Shown piece by piece: positions 1 through 11,157 of a DNA stretch of 64,000 bases. The notes under the pieces were generated by a model that was not told the DNA's origin, made no database searches, and saw nothing but the letters and a program-made list of their open reading frames with translations. The stretch is from Calliopum simillimum (lineage: Eukaryota > Arthropoda > Insecta > Diptera > Lauxaniidae), in assembly GCA_951812925.1 (NCBI GenBank), contig OX638369.1, positions 59,224,228-59,288,227 on the forward strand, read 5' to 3'. The translations under genes were made by a program, and so were the position numbers. Each line of letters begins with the position of its first letter. Within the stretch, counting starts at the first letter, position 1.

Positions 1-585
1 ACTTTTTATGGGTAGGCGGATTTTGTTCGTATACACAGAATTTTATTATTTTAATGTAAAAAACATCTGTACCAAATTTTAATAGCCAGCTCTATTATTA
101 CTATAAATGACCGCTGTTCCATACAAATGAAGAACAGAAAACGGGATCTGATAATTGAGTCGCCCAGAAGCCACTGCGGATAAGTCCATTTTTTCATATT
201 CTCTGAATTAAGCAAATTTCTATAGAATAAATCATATTCTTTTTGGTTATTAAAGGATCTGCTCGATTCTTCATGTTTTCTAGGTCAAAAAGCCCTTTTT
301 CTTATAGCTTCTGAATATTTTGTAATATAATTTCAGAAGAATTTTAAAAATAATCAAAATTAAAAACACAAATTTTCGTAAATTCAGTTTTTTTTTTTTG
401 ATTTAACTGCATTATCTTCTGAACGACTCAATTGTATCATGCTGAAAACTGTCTCTTGAGTGTCTCAATAAAATTGAATTGAATTTACAATGCTCCGTAA
501 ATAGTTTATTTTATTCGAAACTTTTGTTTATTGAAATTGACAAATAATTTAATTCAATTAACCGTTGTCAACCCATGTATTCAAC
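1..585. other. AT-rich flank upstream of the porin gene
   Basis: No open frame or repeat family could be recognised here. The stretch is AT-rich with short poly-T runs. The region just before 586 may hold the porin promoter and 5' UTR, but no TATA box or initiator stands out. Confidence 0.4.
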
Positions 586-1564
586 ATGGAAACACCACCA
601 TCATATGTCGATCTTGGAAAGCAAGCACACGATATATTTAATAAAGGATATCATTTTGGTTATTGGAGATTCGATTGCAAGACTAAAACCAAAGCGGGGA
701 TTGAGTTGTTAACGCTTGCACACTCCACTCCTATCGAACGTAAAATATATGGTGCCTTTGCTATCAGACATCTGATCAGTCGCAATCTAAAATTTACGGA
801 AAAATGGACTACATTTAATTCAGTGATAGGAAAAATGGAAAATGTAGATGATAATCCAAAATTTATCTTGGAAGGCTTATGGAATTTCGTATTGAGGTAT
901 GAAACAAAAGCTCTTAAGATTTATATAAACTTGATATATGCAAGCACGTGACTTTTGCAGTATTGGCAAAGCGAAAATAACATTTTCGTATGGAAGAGAT
1001 AGCTGTAAAATGGATACTGATTTCAACTTCAATTCAATTGGGATCAATATCAATGCTTCAATAGTATTTAGTTTCGGACAATGGTTTGCCGGATACCAAA
1101 CTGCAATTCGAGAACAATCTTCGGAACTAAATCCAAATAATTTTGCATTGACGTACAACACCTCTGACAAAGATATCTTCTATGCAAGTATGTAAGTACA
1201 ATTTAAGTCAAAATTAATGAGGTGATCTATGGATTAATCGTGCTGTTATTTTAAAAGGAACACAGATTTGATGCGCGAAAGAACCAAATATGAGCTTTCA
1301 TTTTTTAAACACTGTTCCGATGAATTAGATCTAGCAATTCAAGTGTCATGGTTTTCTAGTGAGTCGAAAACGAACATTGGCCTTGGCATTAAAAAGCGTT
1401 TGGATAATGGTAATATCTTTCGGGCTATGATCAATAATGATAGACAACTTGGCATTGGGTATCAACTCGCTTTGATGGATGGCTTTAATCTCTTTCTTTC
1501 CACACTTATTGATAGTAAGAATAAGAGAACCCAGCTTGGTATTGCAGTTGAATTGGAAGCTTAA
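586..1564 (+). CDS. Voltage-dependent anion channel (mitochondrial porin) paralogue, 3 exons
   Basis: Exons 586-896, 961-1187 and 1266-1564 join in frame (introns of 64 and 78 bp, GT-AG) into 278 residues, close to the ~282 of fly porins. VDACs form the outer-membrane beta-barrel channel for ATP, ADP and other metabolites in mitochondria. The N-terminus (PPSYVDLGKQAHDIF) is the family's N-terminal helix; later family landmarks are GQWFAGYQTA in exon 2, the IQVSW strand in exon 3, and the C-terminal VELEA. The ATG at 586 was chosen because family homology begins there; the frame runs 21 bases further upstream only from a TTG. The protein is clearly diverged: the GLK motif thought to touch nucleotide reads GLW at residues 97-99, and the central strands are far from canonical porin. 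It looks like a lineage-specific paralogue like fly Porin2 and its relatives, not the main housekeeping porin. No frame break is seen, so it is probably functional. Confidence 0.9.
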
Positions 1565-1956
1565 GATGAAGTATGGGAGGTCTAGTTCAATCTGTATGTA
1601 CGTGTCATCAGTGTTTCGTCGTATGTTACTTAAAAGGAAGAAATTGTACTCCCAAAAATGTTTGAGTAGTGACTTTCTTAAAATTGAGATAAGCTGTGTA
1701 AAAAATACTGGAAGAATATGTTTTAGTTGGATTGTGCCAATTTAAAACGAATCACCAATGGTATAAAATGTATACACATATGGTATCGGAAAATTCAACG
1801 AAAATGATCGATTGATGCTTCAAAAGTAATTATTGAATACTAGCTGTTTTACCCGGCGTTGCACGGGTTTTAATAAAAAGCCAGATGCACTAAAAAGCTA
1901 ATAACGAAAACTTTTTTTTATTTTTTAAAACAATGTGCCACAAACAGATGCCCCGA

Positions 1957-2690
1957 TATATTTATTTTATAGGTAAAACTCCAAAAGTATCGCAACATAT
2001 TAAAATATACATTGAAGAAATCGGTAAGAGTCCAAGTTTATGGAAAAACGTCCAAAATATCGGTAAATGTCCAAAACAATCGAAATACACCGAAGAAATC
2101 GGTAAAAGCCCAAATGTATCGAAAAACATCTAAAATATTCGCAAAAGTCTAAAAGTATAGAAGAACTTCTAAAGTATAGGTAAGAGTCCAAATATAACGA
2201 AAAACATCAAAAATATCGGTAAAAGTCCAAAAGTTTCGAAAATATTGAAAAACATCCAAAATATCGGTTAAAGTCCAAAAATGTCGAAAAACATCCTATA
2301 TATCGGTAAAAGTCCAAAAGTTTTGAAAAATATTGAAACACATCGAAGAAATCGGCAAAAGTCTAAGTTTATCGAAAAATATCCAAAATATCGGTAAAAT
2401 TACAAAAAAGAAATCGAAAATCATCCTATTTATCGGTAAAAGCCCAAAAGTTTTGAAAAATATTGAAACACATTGAAGAAATCGGTAAAAGTCTAAAAAT
2501 AAAACATCCAATATATCGAAACAAAATCAAATGTTTCGAAAAATAGTGAAATAAGTATAAGAAATCGGTCAAAGTCCAAGTGTTTCGAAAAACATCCAAA
2601 ATATCGAAAAAAGTTGAAAAGAATTGAAAAATATTGAAAAACATTTAAAACATCGTTAAAAGTCCAAAAATATTGAAAATGTTGAGTTGG
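1957..2690. repeat. Degenerate tandem repeat, ~36-bp unit
   Basis: About 20 imperfect copies of a unit made of two similar halves, 'atcggtaaaagtccaaa' and 'tatcgaaaaacatccaaa', run head to tail. The open frames on both strands here are a by-product of the periodic, stop-poor unit and are not genes. Confidence 0.85.
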
Positions 2691-2799
2691 CATCACTGAC
2701 GAAATCACTCTCATTTTTGCTCTCATCAACAACACAACTTCAAGAATAAAAAAAAAAACAATAAATGAAAGAGACGGAAAAGATAACAACAACACATAA

Positions 2800-3475
2800 G
2801 GCGTTAGGAAATAACGCCCAAGGAAATAACGCCCAAAAAAAAAAAAACGAAATAACGCCTAAATTATTTTCATATAAATTTGGGCGATAATCATTTTGAA
2901 AATAACGCCCAAAAATTTGGGCTTTATTTCGTTTTTTTGGGCGTAATTTCCTTTAAAAAAAAAAAAACGAAATAACGCCCAAAAAAAAAAAAAAACGAAA
3001 TAACGCCCAAAAAATAAAATGACGTAATAACGCCCAAAATAAAAAACGAAATACCGCCCAAAAATATGAAATAACGCCCAAAATCAAAAACGAAATAACG
3101 CCCAAATGATTTTCATATAAATTTGGGCGATAATCATTTTGGAAATAACGCCCAAAATTTATTTGTATGAAAATAATTTGGGCGTTATTTCGTTTTTCGT
3201 TTTTGGGCATTATTTCATTTTTTTAAAAAAAACGAAATAACGCCCAAAAAAACGAAATAAAGCCCAAATTTTTGGGCGTTATTTCCAAAATGAGTATCGC
3301 CCAAATTTATATGAAAATAATTTGGGCGTTATTTCGTTTTTGTTTTTGGGAGTTATTTCATATTTTTTGGGCGTTATTTCGTGTTTTATTTTGGGCGGTA
3401 TTACGTCATTTTATTTTTGGGCGTTATTTCGTATTTTTTTGGGCGTTATTTCCTTGGGCGTTATTTCCTAACGCC
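2800..3475. mobile_element. Foldback-like element with 9-bp target site duplication
   Basis: The element begins GGCGTTAGGAAATAACGCCC and ends with its reverse complement. Both arms are built of many short repeats of CGAAATAACGCCC in opposite orientation, so nearly the whole 676 bp can fold on itself. The 9-mer AACACATAA lies directly outside both ends (2791-2799 and 3476-3484). Arms made of subrepeats and a 9-bp duplication are hallmarks of Drosophila FB-type foldback elements. It has no coding capacity, so it is non-autonomous. Confidence 0.85.
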
Positions 3476-3684
3476 AACACATAACTCATGGCGCAGCAAG
3501 CTATAGCGACTGAAGTGCAAACGATCATTTTTATGCAAGTATTGAATTTTTTTTTCAACAACTTCATACTAAAAAACGTATGACGTTTAAAAAAAAAAAA
3601 TTGTTAAAATCGGTTCAGTATATTTTTCACCAAATCGTTACATAGGGTTTTCATATAAGCAATTTTATATAAATAGTATAGATG

Positions 3685-4308
3685 TGTTATAACGAAAACT
3701 ACAATAAAAGCTTTAAGGTTCGTAAAATCGGGTAAAGGGAGAGAAAACTAATAACATTTTTCTTTTTCAATATAAACTATTCAAGAATATGTAGAATACA
3801 TTTAAAAATAAATATGAACAACAATGCAAGTACTAGAATTGTAGAGTCCCAATGTGCACAAAAACGGATGAGGATTCGTTATGAACCTGTAACGTCCATC
3901 AAAAACGAATGCGAAACGGATTTGTTTTTAATAATGTTAATGCTGTGTTTAAAAAAACAAAAAAACATACTACCGGTTAAAAAAAAGATTAATAAGAAAA
4001 AAAGAAAAAAAATGTGACAATCCGCCTATAGTAGGATTCGAGCCTGGGTAAATCCGTATGCCAGACCCGTTCCGAACCCGAAAAGTTCGTAAAAACGGAT
4101 TCAAAACGGATTCGTTTTTAATAATGTTATTGCTGTATACGTATATTAATAAAAAACAAAATGTTTTGAAGCGCTGATTAGGATAAAAATGCAAATTTCT
4201 TATTTGTTTTTTTTTTATCTTTTTATTTAAAATTTAATAAACAATAAAAACAACAGAAATTTGTTTAATATATAAACTTTATATCTAAACATCAGATAAG
4301 TCTACATC
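3685..4308. other. Intergenic, short direct repeats
   Basis: No gene is seen. A block like 'cggattcgtttttaataatgtta' occurs twice (about 3916-3942 and 4096-4122). Between the copies, at about 4031-4050, the minus strand has a GGCTCGAATCC string that resembles a pol III B box. This may be decayed SINE material. Confidence 0.35.
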
Positions 4309-4380
4309 ATATAGGTCAATAGCCTAGTTGTCTAGTTTGTAAATTAATACCCCGGGGGCTCGGGTTCGCCTCCCGGTCGG
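4309..4380 (+). repeat. tRNA-like segment, possible SINE head or tRNA pseudogene
   Basis: TAGCCTAGTTGT resembles a pol III A box, and GGGTTCGCCTCCC, about 35 bases on, resembles a B box within a five-pair T stem. The acceptor stem does not pair convincingly, and a poly-T run follows. It is not a functional tRNA as far as I can see. Confidence 0.4.
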
Positions 4381-4496
4381 TAGCGAATTTTTATTTTTTT
4401 TTTTTTTTTTCGTTACGGATAAAAAGTACGAAAATGTGAACCCGTTACGGATTTGAAACGGGTTCGTTTGGCACTCTGGGGTAACTTTAGGTATAA

Positions 4497-4597
4497 GGGG
4501 TTATCGTGAATAAATATTCCTTGGGAATTTTCTAAAACTGTAATAGAGAATGCACGGCAGTCTGAGAAAATTCCCCGAGAATCTTGATTCACGATAA
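4497..4597. mobile_element. ~100-bp palindromic MITE, copy 1
   Basis: Termini GGGGTTATCGTGAA and TTCACGATAA surround an 'actgtaatagagaatgcacggcagt' core. Further copies lie at 16817-16922, 28849-28937 and 29167-29273. This copy has lost the outermost CCCC of its right end. Confidence 0.8.
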
Positions 4598-5099
4598 TGT
4601 GATATATCGTCGTAATGTGATATACTGGCTCATTTTCTTAAACAAACACTTCTCGACAATAATTGTCTTGTCAATATAAAAGAATGGGAAAAAAACAATT
4701 GCTGCAAGTCAATACGCCCTTGCATTTACTTTTTTACCATCAGTTTGGTGAAATAAATTTTTCTGTTCAATCAAAAGTTTTTTTGTGTGTTCTTAAAGTG
4801 TGAATAAAATCTAAGTTGCAATAGATATTAAAGCCGAAGTTACATAATTTGTTAGTGTGTGAATATAATTAGCCACAAATCAGATGAGTTTTTTATTTTA
4901 TGGAGTGTTTTTTTAAAATAACCTAATTGTTTAAAAACTGAAGTTCGGGTAATGTGATATGGTCCAAGTCGCTTACCATATCGCATTACTTACATTTATT
5001 AAAAATTATTTTAATAAAGATACGCAAATGGCATGTGGAATCAATGCATAAAGCCATCACGGCATTCAAAATATTGAAAAAAGAAAAATAAGAAGAGAT

Positions 5100-5370
5100 T
5101 CCCAGTGTTAAAATCTAAAAAGGGGAAGCTTTTCAAAGACGATTCCTCGAGCAAAACGGAGGAAGTTTGCATTTGCCGAGCTCCGACGATGATCATTGGG
5201 CTGAAACTCTGCCCAGAATGGATACAACGTGTCCATATTGAAACAAGTCATTCCAGATGGACACGAAAGTTTAAACCTGGCTACCATGTTTGAAATGCGA
5301 AATATTTTGGGTGCACAGTAATTGTCTTCCAAGACCGCAAGCATTTTTTATGTGCAAATCTTGCTTCTAA
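5100..5370 (+). pseudogene. C-terminal zinc-finger remnant of a pogo/Tigger-like transposase
   Basis: One forward frame reads the end of a transposase: an acidic-serine stretch with WAETLP, then CPY, WLPCLKCEIFWVHSNCLP and FMCKSCF before a stop. This C-x2-C ... H-x3-C ... C-x2-C spacing is the PHD-like finger found at the C-terminus of some insect pogo-class proteins. Two in-frame stops interrupt it (one right after CPY, where a cysteine belongs), so it is dead. It lies inside the 4612-5825 inverted-repeat element, which fits its origin. Confidence 0.55.
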
Positions 5371-5408
5371 CTTTAATAACACCATCTAAAAATTTTCTTA
5401 CTTACATA

Positions 5409-5651
5409 TCGTCGGGTTAAAACTACAACTAGACATCTACATTTTTCATGTTTTGAGAAAAAAGTGTTTTAGTTTTTTGTATGGAATTTTGCAGTTTTCT
5501 GATTTTTATTCTTTATGTAAAATTAGGTGGGGACTACATTTCAAAAACCAGACTAGACTGAGGCATATAACCGCTTTTTCTTCATGTTTCTGTATACTTA
5601 AATAAAAACATCAGTATATGTAGATGTCTAGTTGTAGTTTTAACCCGACGA
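5409..5651. mobile_element. 243-bp MITE with ~35-bp perfect terminal inverted repeats, TA target
   Basis: The left end begins TCGTCGGGTTAAAACTACAA and the right end is its exact reverse complement over about 35 bases. TA dinucleotides flank both ends, as in Tc1/mariner-type insertions. The perfect match between the arms suggests recent movement. No coding capacity. Confidence 0.85.
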
Positions 5652-6061
5652 TATACATACATACATGCGTTTGCTTTTAACTTTCTTTATAAATTTAATT
5701 TTCACTGGAAAATGTATTAATTTTGTTCTTTTGGTTCAATCCTTAGAATTGATTTTAAAATTATATTTGAGTAGTATTTTGATGTTATATAGTTTTTTTT
5801 TTTTTGATATAGTATATCACATTACTCGCTCATTTTATCATGGGGTATTATTTGGCTTTTTCCAATTTTGTTGATATATCTCCGAATTGACTTGCCGTAT
5901 AGAATTCTGAAGCACCAGTGGCGGATCCAGCACTGTCAAGAGGGGGGGGGCGATTGACCACATTTCTAGATAATAATAATAATCATGTAGGCGCAAAAAT
6001 GTAGACAGTACAAAACTTTTCATATTTAATTATTTTTTTAATTTTATATACGAAAATTAAA

Positions 6062-6601
6062 TCATTTCATGGCATCGATTATCGGTATGTACATAGATCG
6101 TCTAAAATAGTCCTGAGGATTTTGATATGGATAATTTGCTCGATTTCGTTGCTTTTGCGCTAGCCGAGGAAGTTTCATTTCTATACCGAGTTTAGTAGCA
6201 ATGCCTCGAATTTCGTCATACAAACTTGAAAACGTTTTATCACATTTTTCGCGCTTTCGATTCAAAATCTTTAAAACTGATTTTAGATCGATTTTTGATT
6301 TTTGAAAAAAAAAAAAACGACTTAATGGCAAAGTGCAAGAAAGTACTTCTGATAAGCAAACGGTCGACACAAGAAAGCCAGAGTCAGATATAGCAGATTT
6401 TAATATCTTTGCCTTTGCAGCAGTCTGAAGGTCCTTCCACGAAGATATATCGTCAAGACATTCGTGAATTTTCGGTAGAGATTCTCGAAATTGATTATTG
6501 ATTGATTGATTTTTGGTTTTTTCAGAACATTTTCTCAATAAAACGGGCATAAAAAAAGCCTGTCGGGCCGATTTAAAATTTTTTTCGGATCTTTCAACCA
6601 C
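6062..6601 (-). pseudogene. hAT transposase fragment (ZMYM1/DUF4371-like)
   Basis: About 179 codons are open. The C-terminal part (AQKQRNRANYPYQNPQDYFR, then RRSMYIPIIDAM) matches the linker of hAT transposases related to ZMYM1-type proteins, where an arginine/asparagine-rich stretch precedes a conserved FIP-like motif. The N-terminal DUF4371/RNase H part and the C-terminal dimerisation domain are absent, and the frame stops about 145 bp from the element end. The element cannot code for an active enzyme. There is no ATG at the upstream end, which points to a truncated exon. Confidence 0.7.
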
Positions 6602-6713
6602 AGCCTTACTTAAAATAATGAAAACAATCCTTATAGTATAAAAAAAAAAAAATAATATTCCTCTTTACTTTCATCATTCAAGCGACGCACAAAGGGGTAT
6701 TGTATGCGCTTTT

Positions 6714-8625
6714 CACGGTGGTTTTTAAAAAATTTCAACTTTTTGAAATACCACCCGCGATTTTTTTCGGGGATAGTGTTGGGGGACCCTTCTAGTATCA
6801 GAATCCGGGGACCGCGAAATCGAACGTCCAGCCGTTTTTTTTTTTCGACATTTTAGTTTTTTTAACGATTTTTGAGAATGTCTTGGATTTATATACATAT
6901 TATGTACACATATATATGTATGTACGTACATATATATACTTGTATATGTATGTATGTGTAATATATATATATGTATATATATATACATACATGCATACAT
7001 ACATATAAAAGGTATCGTTTCCGCACCATTTATTTTTAAAAAAAATCGGTTTTTTCGTATATAAAAAAACACAAACAAAAACCGGATACAGCAATAGTCA
7101 CTCCAGATGTGATTTTTGATGCTTAATCCGAATCCGGTCTTAGAATTGCTCTATTACTTCTGGACTTTGAGATATCTTTACATATATGTATAAAGGACAC
7201 CACTTTTTTTCCTATTTTTGAAGTTATATAACAAGATAAGATAATATTATGCCGTAATGTCTGGTATGACAGTTAATAGCCCTAGTTTTGTTCTTGAAAA
7301 CTCAATCAAACCGATAACGATATCTTTTTTTTTGTCGGAGATATCTTTGCCTAAAAAGTTAAAAAAGTGCAAAAACACGATTTTTGGCTATATTGGATGT
7401 TATATGCAGGACACACAAAATTCTTCTGTGAATTTCTATTACCAGAAGCATTTAGTACTTTCTTTTGGCTTTCAATTGAGCTATTAAATGTTCATCTGCA
7501 ATATTCCTCTACAAAGTTATGACCATTTAAAAATTACATTATGAAGTGCAAACTCACAGGGGTGCCACTAAAATATAGTGTACGAGTATTTCTTATATAC
7601 GTATTGCTGCAACATGTCGTCTTAAAATAGTCATAAGTTTTAAGAAAACTATTACAACAGACCACTTGTTAGCTCATTTTGAAGATAAAGAATGGTTTTA
7701 AATGTGTCGGTTAGTAAAAAAGAGCAGACGGATTTCGTCCGTACTGTATACAACCTCAAATATAGCCGAAAACCGAGATTTTTCGCTTTAAGTTTCATGG
7801 TGTGATTTTAAAGTTAACATAACTTTGCAGAGAAATATTGCAGATGAACATTTGATAGCTCAATTGAAAGCCAAAAGAAAGCACTAAATGCTTCTGGTAA
7901 TAGAAATTCACAGAAGAATTTTGTGTGTCCTGCATATAACATCCAATATAGCCAAAAATCGTGTTTTTGCACTTTTTTAACTTTTTAGGCAAAGATATCT
8001 CCGACAAAAAAAAAGATATCGTTATCGGTTTGATTGAGTTTTCAAGAACAAAACTAGGGCTATTAACTGTCATACCAGACATTACGGCATAATATTATCT
8101 TATCTTGTTATATAACTTCAAAAATAGGAAAAAAAGTGGTGTCCTTTATACATATATGTAAAGATATCTCAAAGTCCAGAAGTAATAGAGCAATTCTAAG
8201 ACCGGATTCGGATTAAGCATCAAAAATCACATCTGGAGTGACTATTGCTGTATCCGGTTTTTGTTTGTGTTTTTTTATATACGAAAAAACCGATTTTTTT
8301 AAAAAATAAATGGTGCGGAAACGATACCTTTTATATGTATGTATGCATGTATGTATATATATATACATATATATATATTACACATACATACATATACAAG
8401 TATATATATGTACGTACATACATATATATGTGTACATAATATGTATATAAATCCAAGACATTCTCAAAAATCGTTAAAAAAACTAAAATGTCGAAAAAAA
8501 AAAACGGCTGGACGTTCGATTTCGCGGTCCCCGGATTCTGATACTAGAAGGGTCCCCCAACACTATCCCCGAAAAAAATCGCGGGTGGTATTTCAAAAAG
8601 TTGAATTTTTTTAAAAACCACCGTG
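6714..8625. mobile_element. Giant palindromic element (about 825-bp arms, 260-bp loop)
   Basis: The termini CACGGTGGTTTTTAAAA are inverted, and the arms (about 6714-7541 and 7802-8625) match almost base for base, including a shared 76-codon open frame read outward-in on both arms. The loop (7542-7801) is unique. CACGGTG resembles the CACNRTG start of Transib elements, but no clean 5-bp duplication is seen (TTTT on both sides), and similarity may extend a few bases further out. It is related to the element at 57008-59147. Confidence 0.75.
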
Positions 8626-8958
8626 TTTTACGCATTTAATTGAAAAAAAAATTTTTTGAAGTACCAGTTTTTTTTTGATACCGTTTTAAAGATAATTAAA
8701 TTCTGCGTCACAAACAATAAAAATTGTTGACCTAACATTACTAGCAAAAAAAGTTATATGCGGTTGAAAATCAACTTTTTTGCTTTCGTTCGCGCGCTGC
8801 GAAAAATTTGAATTTTTTGGCTTTTTTAAAGTATATTTTTATTTAAAAAAAAGTTTTTTGTGGAAAAAATTTTAATGGAACCTTTAATTTCAGGTAATTG
8901 TGGTTCTTACTACATTAAAGCTTTTTTGAGTTAATGTTAAAAAATTTTGTTTTATGTA

Positions 8959-11157
8959 TCTTCTCTTCTTATACGAGATAAAATTGTATGTTTGTTTTTT
9001 TTTTGTTTCTTTGTACTTATTTCTGTGCCAATATTTTTTCTCGAAAACGGCTACAGCGATTTTAATGAAACTTGGAGTAGTGTTAGATATTAGCTTACAA
9101 TGAAGAATGAGCTAGGTTTGAACTTTGTAAATGCTCACCAGAGGGCGTGGCACAGCCTTAAATTTTAAATTTGATTTAGTAATAACTCGCAAACTATACA
9201 AGGTATTTGGATGAAATTTGGTGAGCGGGTACGGGTTAATAATACCTCGTAACGGACAAAAAGTGAACGGGATCGAAGAAGTGCCACGCCCACTTTTCAG
9301 CCCTTGAAAATTTTGATTCAATATTACTCGAAAACGACTCCAACAATTTTGATGAAAATTTAGGAGATCTTACCTCTGCAAACAAGGATTATTATGTGAT
9401 ATGCCATTATATTGGGAAAACTCGTTGAAGGGCGTGGCACCGCCCACAAAAATATAAAAAGGTATAAAAAGAAAACTTATAAAGCAAACATTCTGAAATT
9501 AACTGTGAGGTGCGTAATTGCAAAAAGGCATCTCTGTTCTGAAAGTGGGCGAAATATTGCCATTGCGCGTGGAACCTCCCATACAAGCCAAATACGTTAA
9601 ATGCTATTTTTCGCAAATGTTACAAGATATTTTAATGAAATTTGGTATGTAGGTACTGCTTATTAATGCCTTATAATAACCGAAAAGTGGGCGGTATCGA
9701 AGAAGTACCACGCCCCCTTTTTAGCCGTTGAAAATTTTGATTTAATATTACTCGAGAACGACTCCAACAATTTTAATGAAAATTTAAGAGATTGTACCCT
9801 TGAAAACAAGTGTTAATATGTTATATGCTGTTATATTGGAAAAACTCGATGAAGGGCGTGGCACCGCCCAAAGAAATATAATACGCTTTAAAAAGAAAAC
9901 TACTAAAGCAATCTTTCTGAATTTAACGTACGGTAGTCTACTTGCTATTAGGCACCATTACGAACTGAAAGTAGAGAAAATATCGCCTATGGGCGTGGAA
10001 TCTCCCATACAAGTAAAATACGTTAAATGTTATCTCACGCAAATGGTACAACATATTTTGATGGAATTTGGTACACAGCTATTGCTGGCAAATTCCTTTT
10101 ATATAAACAAAAGTGGGTGATACCGAGAAAGTGCCAGGCCCACTTTTTAACCATTCAAAATTTTGATTCGATATTATTCGAAAACGACTCCATTAATTTT
10201 AATGAAAATTTAAGAGATGTTACCCTTAAAAACACGGAATAATATGCGATATGCCGTTTTATTGGAAAAATTCACTGAAAGGCGTGGCACCGCCTACAAA
10301 AATATAATACGCTACAAAAAAAAAAATACTAAAGCAATCTTCGTAAATTTAACTGTAGGGAGTCTCCTTTTTATTAGGCACCTACGACCTGAAAATGGGC
10401 AATATATCGCCGGTGCGCGTGGAACCTCCCATACAAGTAAAACAAATAAAATGCTATTTCTCGCAAATGCTACAACGTATTTTGATGAAATTTGGTATGC
10501 GGATCTGGATCATGAGTATCTTAAGCATAACGAAAAGTGGGATTCGTTCAACAATTGCCACGACCACTTTTTACCAAAATAAAAATTTTAGTTATAGTAG
10601 TAACTCAGGCACAAAAAAATAATGGAATGAACTTCTTATTTTTAATATGCAGTCTTATGTACTTTTTGACGCCGAATCCGTCTTCATCAGCAGAACTGTC
10701 ATTATACCTGCAGGATTTTGAAATATCTTTGCTTGAAGTTGAAGAAAACGCTGTGTTCAGTCTAAACTGCGTGTCTACAAGAAAAGGTGAAATCCTTTTT
10801 TATTAATGGCGTTGAATAGCCACACTCTTCCTTATCAAAACTTTTCCAATAGGTCTTTTACTTTCCGAGGTAAGATCTTTTGAAGATATGATATTTCAGC
10901 CCCCATACAATAGACGAAATATTTTGGATGCCTGCCATATCCCATTTATTTAATTTTTTGATATTGTTCTATACCATTCCACACTTTCCAAATATTTTCT
11001 TATTATTATTCTCATCGGTTAATTTATCATTTTGAAAGCATGAACATTGGAGGTGAAAAGGTACGAATTCCATCACAAAAAGTAGCTATGAATAATATCA
11101 TCAACTAAAATAATAAGATTAGATTATTGACCGAGCAGGGATCGGTCTCCAGGTACT
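8959..11157 (+). mobile_element. Helitron-like non-autonomous repeat, copy 1 (three internal units)
   Basis: It starts TCTTCTCTTCTTATACGAG and ends with a GACCGA-GCAGGGA-TCGGTC hairpin about ten bases before the end, without terminal inverted repeats or a target duplication, which suits a rolling-circle element. The terminal CTRR is not canonical, so Helentron-like is as likely. The middle holds three tandem ~420-bp units, each with the 'gggcgtggcaccgcc' string. It shares its full length with 42458-44241. Open frames inside are repeat-derived. Confidence 0.65.

Larger units (their letters stand above)
1839..3684. repeat. Interspersed repeat, TAGCTG...ACCCGGCGTTGCACGGG type, with internal insertions
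   Basis: It starts with TAGCTGTTTTACCCGGCG and ends near TAGTATAGAT after an 'aaaatcggttcagtat' block, a pattern common in insect dispersed repeats. Related heads occur at about 29893 and 62129 (GACTTCGTTCGCC). The class is uncertain: a Helentron-like or non-LTR derivative is possible. A satellite and a Foldback-like element sit inside it. Confidence 0.5.
4612..5825. mobile_element. Decayed pogo/Tigger-like DNA transposon
   Basis: A perfect 14-bp inverted pair, GTAATGTGATATAC and GTATATCACATTAC, bounds 1.2 kb holding a broken zinc-finger coding stretch. TAATGTGATAT also recurs just outside the left end (about 4594) and at 4951, which looks like subterminal binding sites. A separate TA-flanked MITE is inserted at 5409-5651. 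The exact target duplication is not clear. Confidence 0.5.

Noticed and set aside
1933..2795. Several overlapping ORFs on both strands
   Set aside because: Products are periodic because the DNA is a tandem satellite; not genes.
7257..8082. Two identical 76-95 codon frames facing each other
   Set aside because: They are the same sequence on the two arms of the palindrome; no domain, no codon-like bias, and the shared frame follows from arm identity.
9800..10622. Chain of 71-121 codon frames
   Set aside because: They arise from the tandem units of the Helitron-like repeat and recur in the second copy with different stops.
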